64,000 bases of DNA from Sphingobacterium sp. GVS05A (lineage in GTDB: Bacteria; Bacteroidota; Bacteroidia; Sphingobacteriales; Sphingobacteriaceae). The translations under genes and the position numbers were made by a program. Location of the stretch: the NCBI RefSeq assembly GCF_019969845.1, contig NZ_JAHXYR010000002.1:1-64000 (forward strand), given 5' to 3'. Positions 48,595 through 57,830 of the stretch are shown here, piece after piece (the first letter of the stretch is position 1; each line of letters begins with the position of its first letter). The notes beneath the pieces are model-generated. The model saw only the letters and a program-made list of their open reading frames with translations, did not search any database and was not told where the DNA came from.

Positions 48595-49091
48595 CAGTTT
48601 AAGCTCTTTTGTGATGGCCTTAATTCATAAAATTCTACAATTTCCGATTCTTCCTCTTGATTGAAAACAGCTTTATCATTGAAACTACCAAATTGATTTT
48701 CTGAAATTCTTATTGTAGCAGGGTAATGTGCCAAATACATAGATAAAACAACATTACAAGTTGGACATAAAGTTGAATCCGCAATTTGTTTTACACTTAG
48801 ATTTTCCGTTTCTGGATTTTCCGAGTCAATTACAAACAATTCCCCACAATTTGTACAAGTAACCAAGCTATTATTGTTCCAACCACTTTTTAATGGTAAG
48901 AAAACTTTATAGTTATAGATCCCTTGTGCGACATTTTCATACTTTATTAAACATCTAATTTCTTTCTTTTGCATACGCATATCTAAGGTATTCTTGAGCC
49001 AACGACTATACCCTTGTTCATTAATAAACTGGGAGTCCCCCTCAGACAGATCCACACGAATAGGTGCACCCGAAATAACTCCTTTATTCAA
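48594..49091 (-). CDS. Protein with two CxxC pairs, SUFU operon
   Basis: The 165-residue protein begins with a hydrophilic region (APIRVDLSEGDSQFINEQGY) and contains a four-Cys knuckle: CTNC near 79-82 and CPTC near 109-112, a zinc-ribbon arrangement. The start overlaps the SUFU stop by 4 bp. Proteins of this sort beside SUFU-domain genes may be immunity or accessory factors, but no family is recognised. Confidence 0.65.
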   Translation of the reverse strand: MNKGVISGAPIRVDLSEGDSQFINEQGYSRWLKNTLDMRMQKKEIRCLIKYENVAQGIYNYKVFLPLKSGWNNNSLVTCTNCGELFVIDSENPETENLSVKQIADSTLCPTCNVVLSMYLAHYPATIRISENQFGSFNDKAVFNQEEESEIVEFYELRPSQKSLN

Positions 49092-49651
49092 ACCAGGGAA
49101 CTCCTAAAAGGATCTAAATAATTTAATCCTTTTTCTTCAAATATTTCCTCGAGCCTGTCTGCTCCATATTCCTTTTTGAACACAAGTTCTTCTTTGGTAA
49201 TTGGCACGAGCCAATAGAAAAAAACAGACTTGCCATCTTCAAGATCAAGAATTTCCAGTTTGGCCCCATCCAAATAAGGTTGAGAGAGCAACGCAAAAGA
49301 GCAGGAAGAATTCAGTCGCCATCCCCTTCCCCAATTGATGGTGTGCCAGTGTCCCAAACGTGCGCGGAATCTATGAAAATGAGCTATCACAATTAATGAC
49401 TCAACTAGAGTTTGGTCTTGCTCATCCGAAAAGATGTGTAGTTCCAAACAGAGTTGATCCTCAAAATGAGACATACCACAGGTGGCATAAGTCCACATAT
49501 TTCGTTCCGGCGTTGGCGGAAATTCCAAGACCCGAAATTGATCCCCCAAATCTTTATAAGGACCTTTTTCCCAGATAAGTGAACGATATTCATCGCCCCA
49601 ATTGGAGATATAATGTGATAATAGTTTATGATGGTATAAGTTCTCCTCCAT
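49088..49651 (-). CDS. Suppressor-of-fused (SUFU) domain protein
   Basis: The 187-residue protein matches the bacterial SUFU family: early HYISNWGDEYRSLIWEK, the hallmark VLEFPPTPERNMWTYATCGM, ELHIFSD, LGHWHTINWGRGW and FYWLVPITKEEL. Bacterial SUFU proteins occur as immunity proteins in polymorphic toxin loci. No toxin gene is seen nearby, so this may be an orphan immunity gene. The start is ATG at 49651; the TTG frame to 49669 would extend into the B5 repeat. It leads a three-gene cargo with the zinc-ribbon-like and 50-residue genes. Confidence 0.83.
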   Translation of the reverse strand: MEENLYHHKLLSHYISNWGDEYRSLIWEKGPYKDLGDQFRVLEFPPTPERNMWTYATCGMSHFEDQLCLELHIFSDEQDQTLVESLIVIAHFHRFRARLGHWHTINWGRGWRLNSSCSFALLSQPYLDGAKLEILDLEDGKSVFFYWLVPITKEELVFKKEYGADRLEEIFEEKGLNYLDPFRSSLV

Positions 49652-49663
49652 TGTAAATAACTG

Positions 49664-49917
49664 ATTCAAGTTATCAAAAATAATTTACTCCAATAAAACT
49701 ATTTCAAATCGGCTGTTGTTCTTATTATACAAAACGGCTATTAGCTACCTTTCGAAAGAAAGGATCAACATAAAAATTGGCGCCGTACAGTGAAAGTCCA
49801 ATAGTCCTTAAAAACATTGGATGACGAAACAAAAAAGAGGAAACGATAGGAAACATAAAAATTACTGTACAAGTAAGCGCTAAGAGAAAGGGTCTGATGA
49901 GAATCAGGCCCTTTTGA
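49664..49917. repeat. B element, copy 5 (full length)
   Basis: 254 bp, the same limits as B1 (attcaagttatcaaaaataa at the left, terminator hairpin at the right). Directly followed by hairpin H5 and NTF2-like copy 5, which shows the ancestral junction B element-hairpin-NTF2. Confidence 0.88.
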
Positions 49918-49926
49918 GGTAAAAAA

Positions 49927-49946
49927 GCCACATCTCTCGACGTGGC
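49927..49946. terminator. Cassette hairpin H5
   Basis: GCCACATC-tctc-GACGTGGC, with T-run on the minus strand. Eight bases lie between the B5 terminator and this one. Confidence 0.75.
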
Positions 49947-49980
49947 TCTACAACATTTATATATTTATTCGAGATGGCTC

Positions 49981-50427
49981 TTATTTATATGAATTGATCG
50001 ATTTGGACACTTTCCATTCATTACCTTCACGTACCAAAGTCAAAAGATCAGTCTTGGTGAAGTTTTCAAATTTCATCGTCACCTTGGCAACCATATAGTC
50101 CCCCGACTCTTCGATGATATCGGTAGTTACTGTACAGTTTAGCTTCTCGCCTTTTTGTTTTTTCAAAGATTTGATCACTGCCTCACGACTATGAGACTGG
50201 GCATTGGAAGCCTGGATCTTTTGGTTGAAATCTTCAGCAAATAGTTGTTCTACGCCTGCTGACTCTCCTTCGGTGGTTACCGCAACATAATGGTCAAGGG
50301 CCAAGTCTGCTGTAGAAAGATTAATCGTTGCTTTCTCAGATTTTGAACCTGGGCCTTCTGCTGCCATAGCGAAAGTAGATACTGCAATTAAAGCTGCTGC
50401 TGCGAATGTTTTTACTAATGCTTTCAT
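49981..50427 (-). CDS. Secreted NTF2/lumazine-binding-like protein, copy 5
   Basis: 148 residues with intact frame. Mature start AEGPGSKSEKATI is intermediate between copies 1 and 4, consistent with exchange among copies. Local differences: ADLALDHYV, LFAEDFNQKIQ and LLTLVREGNEWKVS. Promoter box kept; the upstream block continues to about 50563 (ggggaggtga), where a different cargo starts. Confidence 0.85.
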   Translation of the reverse strand: MKALVKTFAAAALIAVSTFAMAAEGPGSKSEKATINLSTADLALDHYVAVTTEGESAGVEQLFAEDFNQKIQASNAQSHSREAVIKSLKKQKGEKLNCTVTTDIIEESGDYMVAKVTMKFENFTKTDLLTLVREGNEWKVSKSINSYK

Positions 50428-50639
50428 AATGTCTTTATTTTATTGTGCTAGTTATATTGTTCTTATTTGTTGACTCAAAACTACGACACAATATGCCCCT
50501 AGCCTATGGGCTTTAGACCAACGATCAGGAAAACTCGGTAAATGGTGGGAATGGGGAGGTGAAAAGACTAGACATCCAACTGCTGTCATCTATTCACATG
50601 ATAAAATTATAGGATCTGCAAAACCAGAAGCAGGAGATT

Positions 50640-51032
50640 TCAGCATGATTTACGCACGCTATCCAGCAAAAGCATCGTATTCCATAAAGCATTCATCGTT
50701 TCGGCATTCATAACCCAAACGGTATTGTTTTCGTTAATTTTGACAAACTCATAGGTTGAAGTTTTGCCGAGCGTCATTGCATTTTTTGTTAAAATACTTA
50801 GAAATTCACCGATCGGAATATCGCCTTTAGTCATTAAAGGCGTCATATAATAAATTTTTTCGGCACCAATAATTGTATAGATTCCATCTTCTCTTTGAAT
50901 GCCAACGAATGCATTTGCATCGCTTTTATTTAGATGTTGAATTATTTCACTCGTTTCGTCTCTAAATGATTTTCCGGACAGGATATCTAACATATTCCTT
51001 TTTATCCTCGCTTTTAGATTAACCTCTTCCAT
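50640..51032 (-). CDS. Small cytoplasmic protein, unknown
   Basis: The 130-residue protein has no signal or membrane helix: NLKARIKRNMLDILSGKSFR, then YTIIGAEKIYYMTPLMTKGD, IGEFLSILTKNAMTLG and VWVMNAETMNALWNTMLL. The size and alpha/beta mix would suit an immunity-type or roadblock-like fold, but nothing specific is recognised. It is first in the interval after copy 5, followed upstream by a decayed gene. Confidence 0.6.
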   Translation of the reverse strand: MEEVNLKARIKRNMLDILSGKSFRDETSEIIQHLNKSDANAFVGIQREDGIYTIIGAEKIYYMTPLMTKGDIPIGEFLSILTKNAMTLGKTSTYEFVKINENNTVWVMNAETMNALWNTMLLLDSVRKSC

Positions 51033-51072
51033 TCATAGCTTTTTTTATAAACATATTTTCTGAGCTCCGGTC

Positions 51073-51282
51073 TTAATGACTTTGAATCCCATGAAACCAA
51101 CTGATCCGTTCAGCTAAATATTCCAATTTATTAAAATTATCAGAACCACCCCATTTCCCTTCCACAACAAACTCATTCACGGTCAATAAAAATCTTTTTA
51201 CATCTTTCCAATGCGGCACATTGTTGATATTAAAAGAAAGATAATTAAAATCATATAGCTCTTCGGCTTCATCAGAGGTAAG
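51073..51282 (-). pseudogene. C-terminal fragment of an unknown gene
   Basis: An open minus-strand frame without a start encodes about 69 residues of protein-like sequence (SDEAEELYDFNYLSFNINNV, HWKDVKRFLLTVNEFVVEGK, GSDNFNKLEYLAERISWFHG) to a stop at 51073. A TGA immediately upstream (51283-51285) closes the frame. Composition and periodicity look coding; probably a truncated cargo gene. Confidence 0.5.
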
Positions 51283-51442
51283 TCAATTTTCCGCTTTTTT
51301 CCAAATATTTATCAGTAAAAAATCCACTAAATCATTTTTTTTCTTGTTTTAAAAATAACAGTTTGAAAATTTCATCTAATTAATGACTTTTACAATCGGC
51401 TTTATATTTTGACTAAATGAAGTTAATAATTTAAAACACCAA

Positions 51443-52708
51443 ATGAAAGAATATAAATACTGGAAAAAAATTGGGGTTGAGATTCAAAAAGAACTAATAT
51501 CCAAAGCACTTGCTAAGAATATCAATTATAGCCAAAGCCCTGTATTAGGGCTTCCCGGAACAAAATTGGATGGAAGAGTTTTTTATGAACAGGCTGAATT
51601 TTTAAAGGAAGCTCCTTTCCTGCAGACAATTGTTCAGAATCCTAACCATATTGGTTGTCATACTGTCGGAGAATCGGAGCCTTTTTTTCAAGGCACCCAA
51701 GATATTGAAAAAGATGTCATTCAAATCTTAAGTAAAGATATATTACAATCTCAAGAAGATTGCGATGGATATGTTACCTCTGGAGGTACAGAAGCCAATA
51801 TACAAGCTTGTTGGATGTACAGAAATTTATTCATCAATACATTTAATGCCAATTGTAATGAAATTTTCCTAATTGCATCGCAAGACACACATTATTCGGT
51901 CAATAAAGCTGCAAATTTATTGAATATTGATCTTGTGATTGTTCCGGTCGATTTTGATACCAGAGAAATTCTGTCGGATCAACTGGATAAGCATGTCTAT
52001 GAAGCTGTGAAAAATGGCAAAAAGTATGCTATCGTTATTTCAAATGCAGGTACCACCATGTTTGGAAGCGTTGATAGTCCAGATGATTACGCCTCAGTTT
52101 TCATAAAATATGATCTTAATTTTAAACTTCATATAGATGCGGCATTTGGGGGATTTATCTATCCAATTGTCAATCAAAACCATAATATCGGTTTCAACAA
52201 TAAACACGTCTCATCGGTGACCATGGATGCCCATAAAATGCTCCAAGCTCCTTATGGAACTGGTATATTTATCACGAGAAAAGGACTGATAGACAATGTT
52301 TTTACCAAAGAAGCGAAATATGTCAATGGAATGGACACCACTTTGAGCGGAAGTCGCTCTGGAGCAAACGCAGTGGCAATTTGGATGATTTTGCAGACCT
52401 ATGGCCCACATCAATGGTTAGAGAAAATGAAGATTCTGAACTACCGGACAGAAGTATGTTGTCAGGAACTCGAAAAATTGGGAATTGGCTTTTATAGGGA
52501 TTCACATATGAATATCATTACCATAAAATCAGCTGATTTGCCCAAAAAGCTAGCAGTTAAATTTGGTTTGATTCCGGATTCGCACGACGAAGATAACAAT
52601 TGGTATAAAATTGTGGTAATGGACCATGTACAGCAAGAAGCACTAAATGATTTTATTAGTGAATTGAAAGAGTTCCGCAGTAAAGAGCGTAAAGTTTTGG
52701 AAAATTAA
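51443..52708 (+). CDS. PLP-dependent decarboxylase (group II type)
   Basis: The 421-residue enzyme has the fold-type-I pattern: substrate loop GHTVGESEPFFQGTQD-like region, DGYVTSGGTEANIQACWM (phosphate-binding, about 108-125), DTHYSVNKAANLL, HIDAAFGGFIYPI (Asp binding pyridine N, about 231) and TMDAHKMLQAPYGTGIF with the PLP lysine near 264. It resembles glutamate/tyrosine/aspartate decarboxylases; the amino-acid substrate cannot be told. Possible roles are acid resistance or amine production. It faces right, unlike the neighbouring genes, and is followed by a strong hairpin. Confidence 0.87.
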   Translation: MKEYKYWKKIGVEIQKELISKALAKNINYSQSPVLGLPGTKLDGRVFYEQAEFLKEAPFLQTIVQNPNHIGCHTVGESEPFFQGTQDIEKDVIQILSKDILQSQEDCDGYVTSGGTEANIQACWMYRNLFINTFNANCNEIFLIASQDTHYSVNKAANLLNIDLVIVPVDFDTREILSDQLDKHVYEAVKNGKKYAIVISNAGTTMFGSVDSPDDYASVFIKYDLNFKLHIDAAFGGFIYPIVNQNHNIGFNNKHVSSVTMDAHKMLQAPYGTGIFITRKGLIDNVFTKEAKYVNGMDTTLSGSRSGANAVAIWMILQTYGPHQWLEKMKILNYRTEVCCQELEKLGIGFYRDSHMNIITIKSADLPKKLAVKFGLIPDSHDEDNNWYKIVVMDHVQQEALNDFISELKEFRSKERKVLEN

Positions 52709-52751
52709 AATAGCCGTAAAATCATTTTTTTTGCATAATGCGCCATACTAT

Positions 52752-52780
52752 GTGGTTGTTCGGAAATTCCGAACAACCAC
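52752..52780. terminator. 13-bp perfect hairpin after the decarboxylase gene
   Basis: GTGGTTGTTCGGA (52752-52764) pairs with TCCGAACAACCAC (52768-52780) around AAT. No U-run follows, so it may stabilise the mRNA end rather than terminate. The 200 bp after it hold no supported gene. Confidence 0.6.
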
Positions 52781-52995
52781 TTGCGACTAACCCTTTCCCT
52801 AATCTTCTCCGATTTCTTTACCTAAATTTAAGTTCTTCATCTTGCTACAAAACTACCTTGAGGGTTATTAAACCACTTATTAGCAATAATTTCATCAAGT
52901 TTACTTCTAATTTTTCTCCTAAATTGCCAAGCGCTTCTCCGAAAATTATTAATGATCATTTACTGTAAAAGTACTTTATGTGAATCTATATATTT

Positions 52996-54078
52996 TCATA
53001 AAGAGAAATTACTTGGCTTGCTTATAATTTCCAAAGCTTTTTCAATGTAGTCTTTCTTACTATTAATCACCGCTTCTAATAATTGATTCGTGGTTTTAAT
53101 ATTTGAATGATCAAATGGCAAAAGAAAATCAGGGTTCACTCCTTCGTTAATTTTATATTTTTTCCCATTACGGTCTTTTAAAACACTTATAGTCAAATCC
53201 AGAGAAAAATTATTCCCAATCTCATAATATTGATTGGTCGATGTGAGACCGTATGTCTTTTGACCAACAGTTATCACATTTTTCTGTCCTTTAAAATGTA
53301 ATAAAAATGCCTCGGCAGCACTAGCGGTATAATAACTGGTCAAAATAACAATGGGAACTTGCGTATTCTTCAATTTAATGGGCGGACGTTTTTTGGGATC
53401 TAGCTCTAAAATATCATATACTTGCGTAGCTTGTTCGCCTTCTGGTTTAAGAACTACCGAAATCTTTTTTTCCTCCCCCGTATTCAAAACATCTGAATAG
53501 CTGTAATCGACATCAATTAATGACGCAAAATGCCATATCATGGGGTAATTGGCTCCGCCACTGTTTTCGGTAAGGTCAATTATCCAAGCTTGGGGATTAT
53601 TATCATCCAAAAATTTGAGTTGTTTTCCAATGGTATCAATATATTTTGCCTGCTCCAACCGAACTGGAGGGATATTTATATAAGCATATTTTTTATCAAT
53701 CATATAAGATTGATAATTTTTGGGAGGCAGGCCTGCATCTGCATCAGTCATCTTCGCCATCTGCCTCAACTGAACCATAAAATCTTCTTTAATGCTCGTA
53801 TCGGTCTCATGATATTGTAGAGAGGAATGCACATCCCGAAGATCGCTCAGAACCATCTTGAATAAGGGGAGCAAATCTTTAGCTTCTTTGATACCACAAC
53901 TTTTCTTGATGATAATCGGAGCAACAGAATCCCAATTTACATTGGCCCTGGAATATGCATTGGATTTAACGGTATCAATAAAAGCATTTGTTAAATTTAG
54001 GATGTCCTTATTTTGGGCAACTGCATTAAAACAAAATATTAAAAACGATAGTACAATAAGTGAAAAATGTCTCATCAT
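52996..54078 (-). CDS. S41 family peptidase, copy b
   Basis: The 360-residue exported protein has a signal (cleavage after AVAQ) and the S41 (tail-specific/TRI) catalytic domain: YAYINIPPV, WIIDLTENSGGANYPMIWHF, then the Ser in YTASAAEAF (about 252) and Lys in VGQKTYGLTS (about 277), the Ser/Lys dyad spacing. No PDZ domain is evident. It is paralogous to the gene at 54871-55944 but separated from it by a cassette vestige. Substrate unknown; periplasmic. Confidence 0.88.
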   Translation of the reverse strand: MMRHFSLIVLSFLIFCFNAVAQNKDILNLTNAFIDTVKSNAYSRANVNWDSVAPIIIKKSCGIKEAKDLLPLFKMVLSDLRDVHSSLQYHETDTSIKEDFMVQLRQMAKMTDADAGLPPKNYQSYMIDKKYAYINIPPVRLEQAKYIDTIGKQLKFLDDNNPQAWIIDLTENSGGANYPMIWHFASLIDVDYSYSDVLNTGEEKKISVVLKPEGEQATQVYDILELDPKKRPPIKLKNTQVPIVILTSYYTASAAEAFLLHFKGQKNVITVGQKTYGLTSTNQYYEIGNNFSLDLTISVLKDRNGKKYKINEGVNPDFLLPFDHSNIKTTNQLLEAVINSKKDYIEKALEIISKPSNFSL

Positions 54079-54159
54079 GCTCTAATATAAGATAAAAAGA
54101 AATATTTTTTTCATCGATTAATTATTTAAATAATAAACATTAGTTTGAAAATAGACCAA

Positions 54160-54192
54160 GAATTAGGAAAGCTTGGGGAATGGGGAGGTGTA
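54160..54192. repeat. Vestige of a cassette upstream block (U9)
   Basis: The stretch containing aggaaagcttggggaatggg and ending gaggtg matches the right end of the NTF2-like upstream blocks, but no NTF2 gene or hairpin remains on its left. It marks a former cassette boundary between the two S41 cargo units. Confidence 0.6.
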
Positions 54193-54200
54193 TGAAGAAC

Positions 54201-54830
54201 TTATACTAGGTAATATAAAATAGCAATAAAAATTACAGCAACGCATACAGCAATTGTAATCAAAAGACGCCTTTTGCCTTCTTTCTTTTGGGTTGCAATT
54301 GTCTTGTCAGCAACTGGATCTTCTGGTAATAACAATCCCTTATAACGGAGTTCTTTTTTCGCATAATTGGAAATCTCAACGATATCATGATCAGCGAGCA
54401 GCCATAATTTATTGATTGCATTAGCGTCATTAATCTGCGCCATCGCTTTAATACATTTTCTAGCAAACTGGTAGGTATCATCATAATCTAAATAGTCAAA
54501 TTGTAACTTGCTGGCTTGATATAATGAATCTACTGTTTTGGGATCCGCTAAAGATTGCAACATAGAAGCAATTTCCTCATGTTCCATATGCCAGGGATAG
54601 GCTAATATTTCACAAAGTTTTTCAGTGAGTTTTGCTTGGGTAAACTGACCACTATGGAGGATTGAGATAGATTCTTCAATAGCTATACGATCCTTATTTG
54701 TTATGGCATTAGTAATTTTGGCCAAGATATATTCATCAGAAGGTGATATATCTGTAAAATATGTTTCAATAAATTTCGCTTCACTGATTTGTTTTGAAAA
54801 AAACAAATCAAATAGTTCCTTTTCGTCCAT
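54201..54830 (-). CDS. Helical-repeat protein with C-terminal membrane anchor
   Basis: The 209-residue protein is built of helices in HEAT-like pairs (EESISILHSGQFTQAKLTEK, HEEIASMLQSLADPKTVDSL, ANAINKLWLLADHDIVEISN) and ends with a basic stretch (KKEGKRRLL) and a transmembrane helix (ITIAVCVAVIFIAILYYLV), so it is tail-anchored. It follows S41 copy a by 40 bp and is probably co-transcribed with it. No family recognised. Confidence 0.65.
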   Translation of the reverse strand: MDEKELFDLFFSKQISEAKFIETYFTDISPSDEYILAKITNAITNKDRIAIEESISILHSGQFTQAKLTEKLCEILAYPWHMEHEEIASMLQSLADPKTVDSLYQASKLQFDYLDYDDTYQFARKCIKAMAQINDANAINKLWLLADHDIVEISNYAKKELRYKGLLLPEDPVADKTIATQKKEGKRRLLITIAVCVAVIFIAILYYLV

Positions 54831-54870
54831 CTGTCTTTTACTCTATAAACTTCAATTTTACTGTTCGAAG

Positions 54871-55944
54871 TTAAATCCCCTTCGCTCTCAAAAACTCAAG
54901 CGCTTTATTGATAAATACTGATTTTTTTTCTAATGTAAATCGATAACGATCTTTAAAAGTTCTGATATTTTCCGGATATTCCAGGTCGACGATGATATCT
55001 GGGCTTACACCTTCCCCGACATGATAAGACTTTCCTTTCCGATCATGCAACAATGCTGTCATTAAATTAACGGAATAACCTTTATCCACATAATAGAGTT
55101 CATTGTTCGAAGTTAAACCATTCGTCTTCGCTCCGATTAAAGTGACATTCTTTTGTCCTAAGAAGTGACTCGCAGTAATTTCGCCAGAACTTGCAGTGAT
55201 ATTTGAGACCAGGACGATAATAGGTATCTGATTATTTTTAAGTGGTTGAGCTTGGACGGTATCGAATTTACAATATTTAGCTTCAATGCTATTGTCAATA
55301 TATAGACCATTTTGAGGAATCTGAAATTTATTGATTAAAACCTCCTTACCATCTTTATCTAAGGTTCCATCGAAATAAGAAAAAGTTTGAGTCGTATCAA
55401 TTAAGCTATGGAATGGAGTGACCATTGGTACAAAAGCGCCGCCATCATTTTCAGTTAAGTCAATAATCCAGGCTTTCGGCTGCTTTCCATCCAGTTCACG
55501 CAGCTGTTTTTGTAAAGTATCAATATAGCGTCTATGCTCTAAAAGTACACCAGGAACATTGATATATGCATATTTATCTTCAATGAAACGATGTTGAAAA
55601 TTGAGTGGAGACATTCCTTCTTTCTCATAGGTCGTACTTGCGATCATTTTAATTAATGCCAAATTATCCGTTGTATCTTTAACGTAGCCAACGCTTGAAT
55701 GAAGGTCACTTAATCCGAAAATTATTTCTTTAAACGTCGGCAATAATGAATCTGTCTTATTCATATTCTTAACCTTTGCATTGGTCTCTGTACGTAATTG
55801 ATCGAAGTCGATCTTGCTCCGCATAAACGAATGGACTTCCAACGTATCGATAAATTGATTTGCTAATTTGATTACCTCCCTATTTTGAGCATGGCAAATA
55901 TTTAAAATGGAAAAACAAGCTATGAAAAAAAAGGCTTTGTACAT
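54871..55944 (-). CDS. S41 family peptidase, copy a
   Basis: The 357-residue exported protein has a signal (cleavage after CHAQ) and the S41 domain: YAYINVPGVLLEHRRYIDTL, WIIDLTENDGGAFVPMVTPF, Ser in TASSGEITASHF (about 251) and Lys in IGAKTNGLTS (about 276). It aligns along its full length with the 52996-54078 protein, including an odd DLHSSVGYVKDT/DLHSSLQYHET segment, so the two arose by duplication of a cargo gene. Confidence 0.88.
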   Translation of the reverse strand: MYKAFFFIACFSILNICHAQNREVIKLANQFIDTLEVHSFMRSKIDFDQLRTETNAKVKNMNKTDSLLPTFKEIIFGLSDLHSSVGYVKDTTDNLALIKMIASTTYEKEGMSPLNFQHRFIEDKYAYINVPGVLLEHRRYIDTLQKQLRELDGKQPKAWIIDLTENDGGAFVPMVTPFHSLIDTTQTFSYFDGTLDKDGKEVLINKFQIPQNGLYIDNSIEAKYCKFDTVQAQPLKNNQIPIIVLVSNITASSGEITASHFLGQKNVTLIGAKTNGLTSNNELYYVDKGYSVNLMTALLHDRKGKSYHVGEGVSPDIIVDLEYPENIRTFKDRYRFTLEKKSVFINKALEFLRAKGI

Positions 55945-56025
55945 AAATTAAAGATTAATAATATATCAAAAATAAAAAAATAACAGTAATTCTATTTAAC
56001 GTTTGTAGAAATATATACTGAAAAA

Positions 56026-56045
56026 GCCACATCTCACGACATGGC
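56026..56045. terminator. Cassette hairpin H6
   Basis: GCCACATC-tcac-GACATGGC, T-run on the minus strand. As at H1, a second gene-proximal hairpin follows (AGTTGTCAGCTC/GAGCTGACAACT, about 56069-56104), unrelated in sequence to that of H1. Confidence 0.75.
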
Positions 56046-56115
56046 CTTAAATAAACATATGATTCACTAGTTGTCAGCTCTCTGTATGACCGAGCTGACA
56101 ACTAGCTTCGGCAAA

Positions 56116-56562
56116 TTATTTGTAAGCATTTACTGAACTGGATACTTTCCAGTTGTTCCCTTCACGTACCAAAGTCACAAGATCAGTCTTGGTGAAATTT
56201 TCAAATTTCAAAGTTACCTTAGCGACCATATAGTCTGCTGACTCTTCGATGATATCTGTAGATACTGCACAGTTTAGCTTCTCGCCTTTTTGTTTTTTCA
56301 AAGATTTGATCAACGCGCTACGACTATGGGTTTGCGCATTAGAAGCTTGAACCTTTTGGCTGAAATCGGCAGCAAATATATGCTCTACTCCTGCTGACTT
56401 TCCCTCTGTCGTAACTGCAACATAATGCTCAAGGGCAAAGTCCGCTGTGGAAAGGTTAACGTTTGCTTTTGCTGATTTTGAACCTGGTCCTTCAGCTGCC
56501 ATTGCAAAGGTTGATACTGCGATTAAAGCTGCTGCTGCGAATGTTTTTACTAGCGTTTTCAT
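56116..56562 (-). CDS. Secreted NTF2/lumazine-binding-like protein, copy 6
   Basis: 148 residues, frame intact. Signal and mature start equal copy 1 (AEGPGSKSAKANV). Distinct changes are GKSAGVEHIFAADFSQKV, HSRSALIKSLKK and the C-terminus KVSSSVNAYK, where all others end KSINSYK. Promoter box kept; the upstream block runs to about 56720 and there carries a TTATCTTGATG segment facing the plus-strand cargo. Confidence 0.85.
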   Translation of the reverse strand: MKTLVKTFAAAALIAVSTFAMAAEGPGSKSAKANVNLSTADFALEHYVAVTTEGKSAGVEHIFAADFSQKVQASNAQTHSRSALIKSLKKQKGEKLNCAVSTDIIEESADYMVAKVTLKFENFTKTDLVTLVREGNNWKVSSSVNAYK

Positions 56563-56741
56563 AATGTCTTTATTTTATATTGTTAGTTATATTGTTCTTA
56601 TTTGTTGATTCAAAACTACAACACAATCTTCCTTTAGCCTATGACCTTTAGACTAACGGACAGGAAAACTCGGTGAATGGTGGAAATGGGCAGGTAAATA
56701 TTTTTTATTATCTTGATGTGAAATCATTCATCCAATCATTT

Positions 56742-57755
56742 ATGAACGAACAATCAAACAGATCTGCTAGTGATCCGAATACATCGGCTAGCCAAGCGAA
56801 AAATAGAATGTATGGAGCATTGTTTGGTATTGCAGTTGGTGATGCATTTGGTGTACCATTTGAATTCAGGTCGAAAGAAGATATGCTTAAAAATCCAGCT
56901 ACTGAAATGATCGGATTTGGCAGCCATAATCAACCTATCGGTATCTGGTCGGATGATACATCTTTAACCTTGTGTCTTGCAGACTCGCTATTAGATGGAT
57001 ATGATTTGGTGGATATCTCCAAAAAATTTATAGCTTGGAAGGAAGGTAAATTGTGGACAGCAAGAGGAGAAGTCTTTGATATTGGTATCACCACGGCTAA
57101 ATCGATCAGTGAGCTTAAAAGTATTATCGAATCCGGGCAAATCGGCGCGCTAAAAGCGCTAAAATATCAGGCAAAAGAACAAGACAACGGCAATGGTTCA
57201 TTAATGAGAATATTGCCACTTTTATTTGAAATCAAAGGACTTAGTCCGTCGGAACAATTTGAGAAAATTTGGGAGATTTCAGCGCTAACGCATAAGCATG
57301 TACGCGCTGCAATGGCATGTTTTATCTACCTTAAATTAGCCGAACTGATTTTGCTAGGTTTGGCCAAAGAGCAGGCTTACGCTGAAATGCGCAATCAAGT
57401 TTCAAAATTCTGGGCAGACAACAATTTCCCTGAGTCAGAAATAATCCATTTTAATAGCACGATTTTACATGAAATTCGGTCTAAATCAAATAATGAATTA
57501 AGGTCCAGCGGTTATGTGATCGATAGTTTAGAATCAAGCTTATGGTTTTTTATGGAAAAAGACAATTATAAGGATACCGTATTATCCATTGTAAACCTTG
57601 GCGAAGATACAGACACCGGAGCTGCGATTGTGGGGGGATTAGCTGGTTTGTATTATGGGTTGGAAAGTATACCTGAAGACTGGCTCCTGAACCTCGCACG
57701 CTATGATGATATCAAATTGCTGATAGAAAAAATAGCGAGAAGATATCCGGATTAG
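56742..57755 (+). CDS. ADP-ribosylglycohydrolase family protein
   Basis: The 337-residue cytoplasmic protein has the DraG/ARH signatures: GALFGIAVGDAFGVPFEF, WSDDTSLTLCLADSL (metal-binding Asp pair), GNGSLMRILPLL, THKHVRAAMACFIY and LGEDTDTGAAIVGGLAGLYY. It would remove ADP-ribose from proteins or nucleic acids. The ATG at 56742 is preferred; the frame is open to 56673, but that part is the shared upstream repeat. In an array with other immunity-like genes it could neutralise ADP-ribosylating toxins; this is inference. Confidence 0.88.
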   Translation: MNEQSNRSASDPNTSASQAKNRMYGALFGIAVGDAFGVPFEFRSKEDMLKNPATEMIGFGSHNQPIGIWSDDTSLTLCLADSLLDGYDLVDISKKFIAWKEGKLWTARGEVFDIGITTAKSISELKSIIESGQIGALKALKYQAKEQDNGNGSLMRILPLLFEIKGLSPSEQFEKIWEISALTHKHVRAAMACFIYLKLAELILLGLAKEQAYAEMRNQVSKFWADNNFPESEIIHFNSTILHEIRSKSNNELRSSGYVIDSLESSLWFFMEKDNYKDTVLSIVNLGEDTDTGAAIVGGLAGLYYGLESIPEDWLLNLARYDDIKLLIEKIARRYPD

Positions 57756-57830
57756 GAATTCGATAGTACTCTCTAACAAGTATAAGCTTATTTCGACCAT
57801 GTCAATTTAAAACATCGAAATATTTATTTT

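Noticed and set aside
56673..56741. N-terminal extension of the ADP-ribosylglycohydrolase
   Set aside because: These codons lie in the cassette upstream block, which is non-coding elsewhere. The ATG at 56742 leads directly into the family domain.
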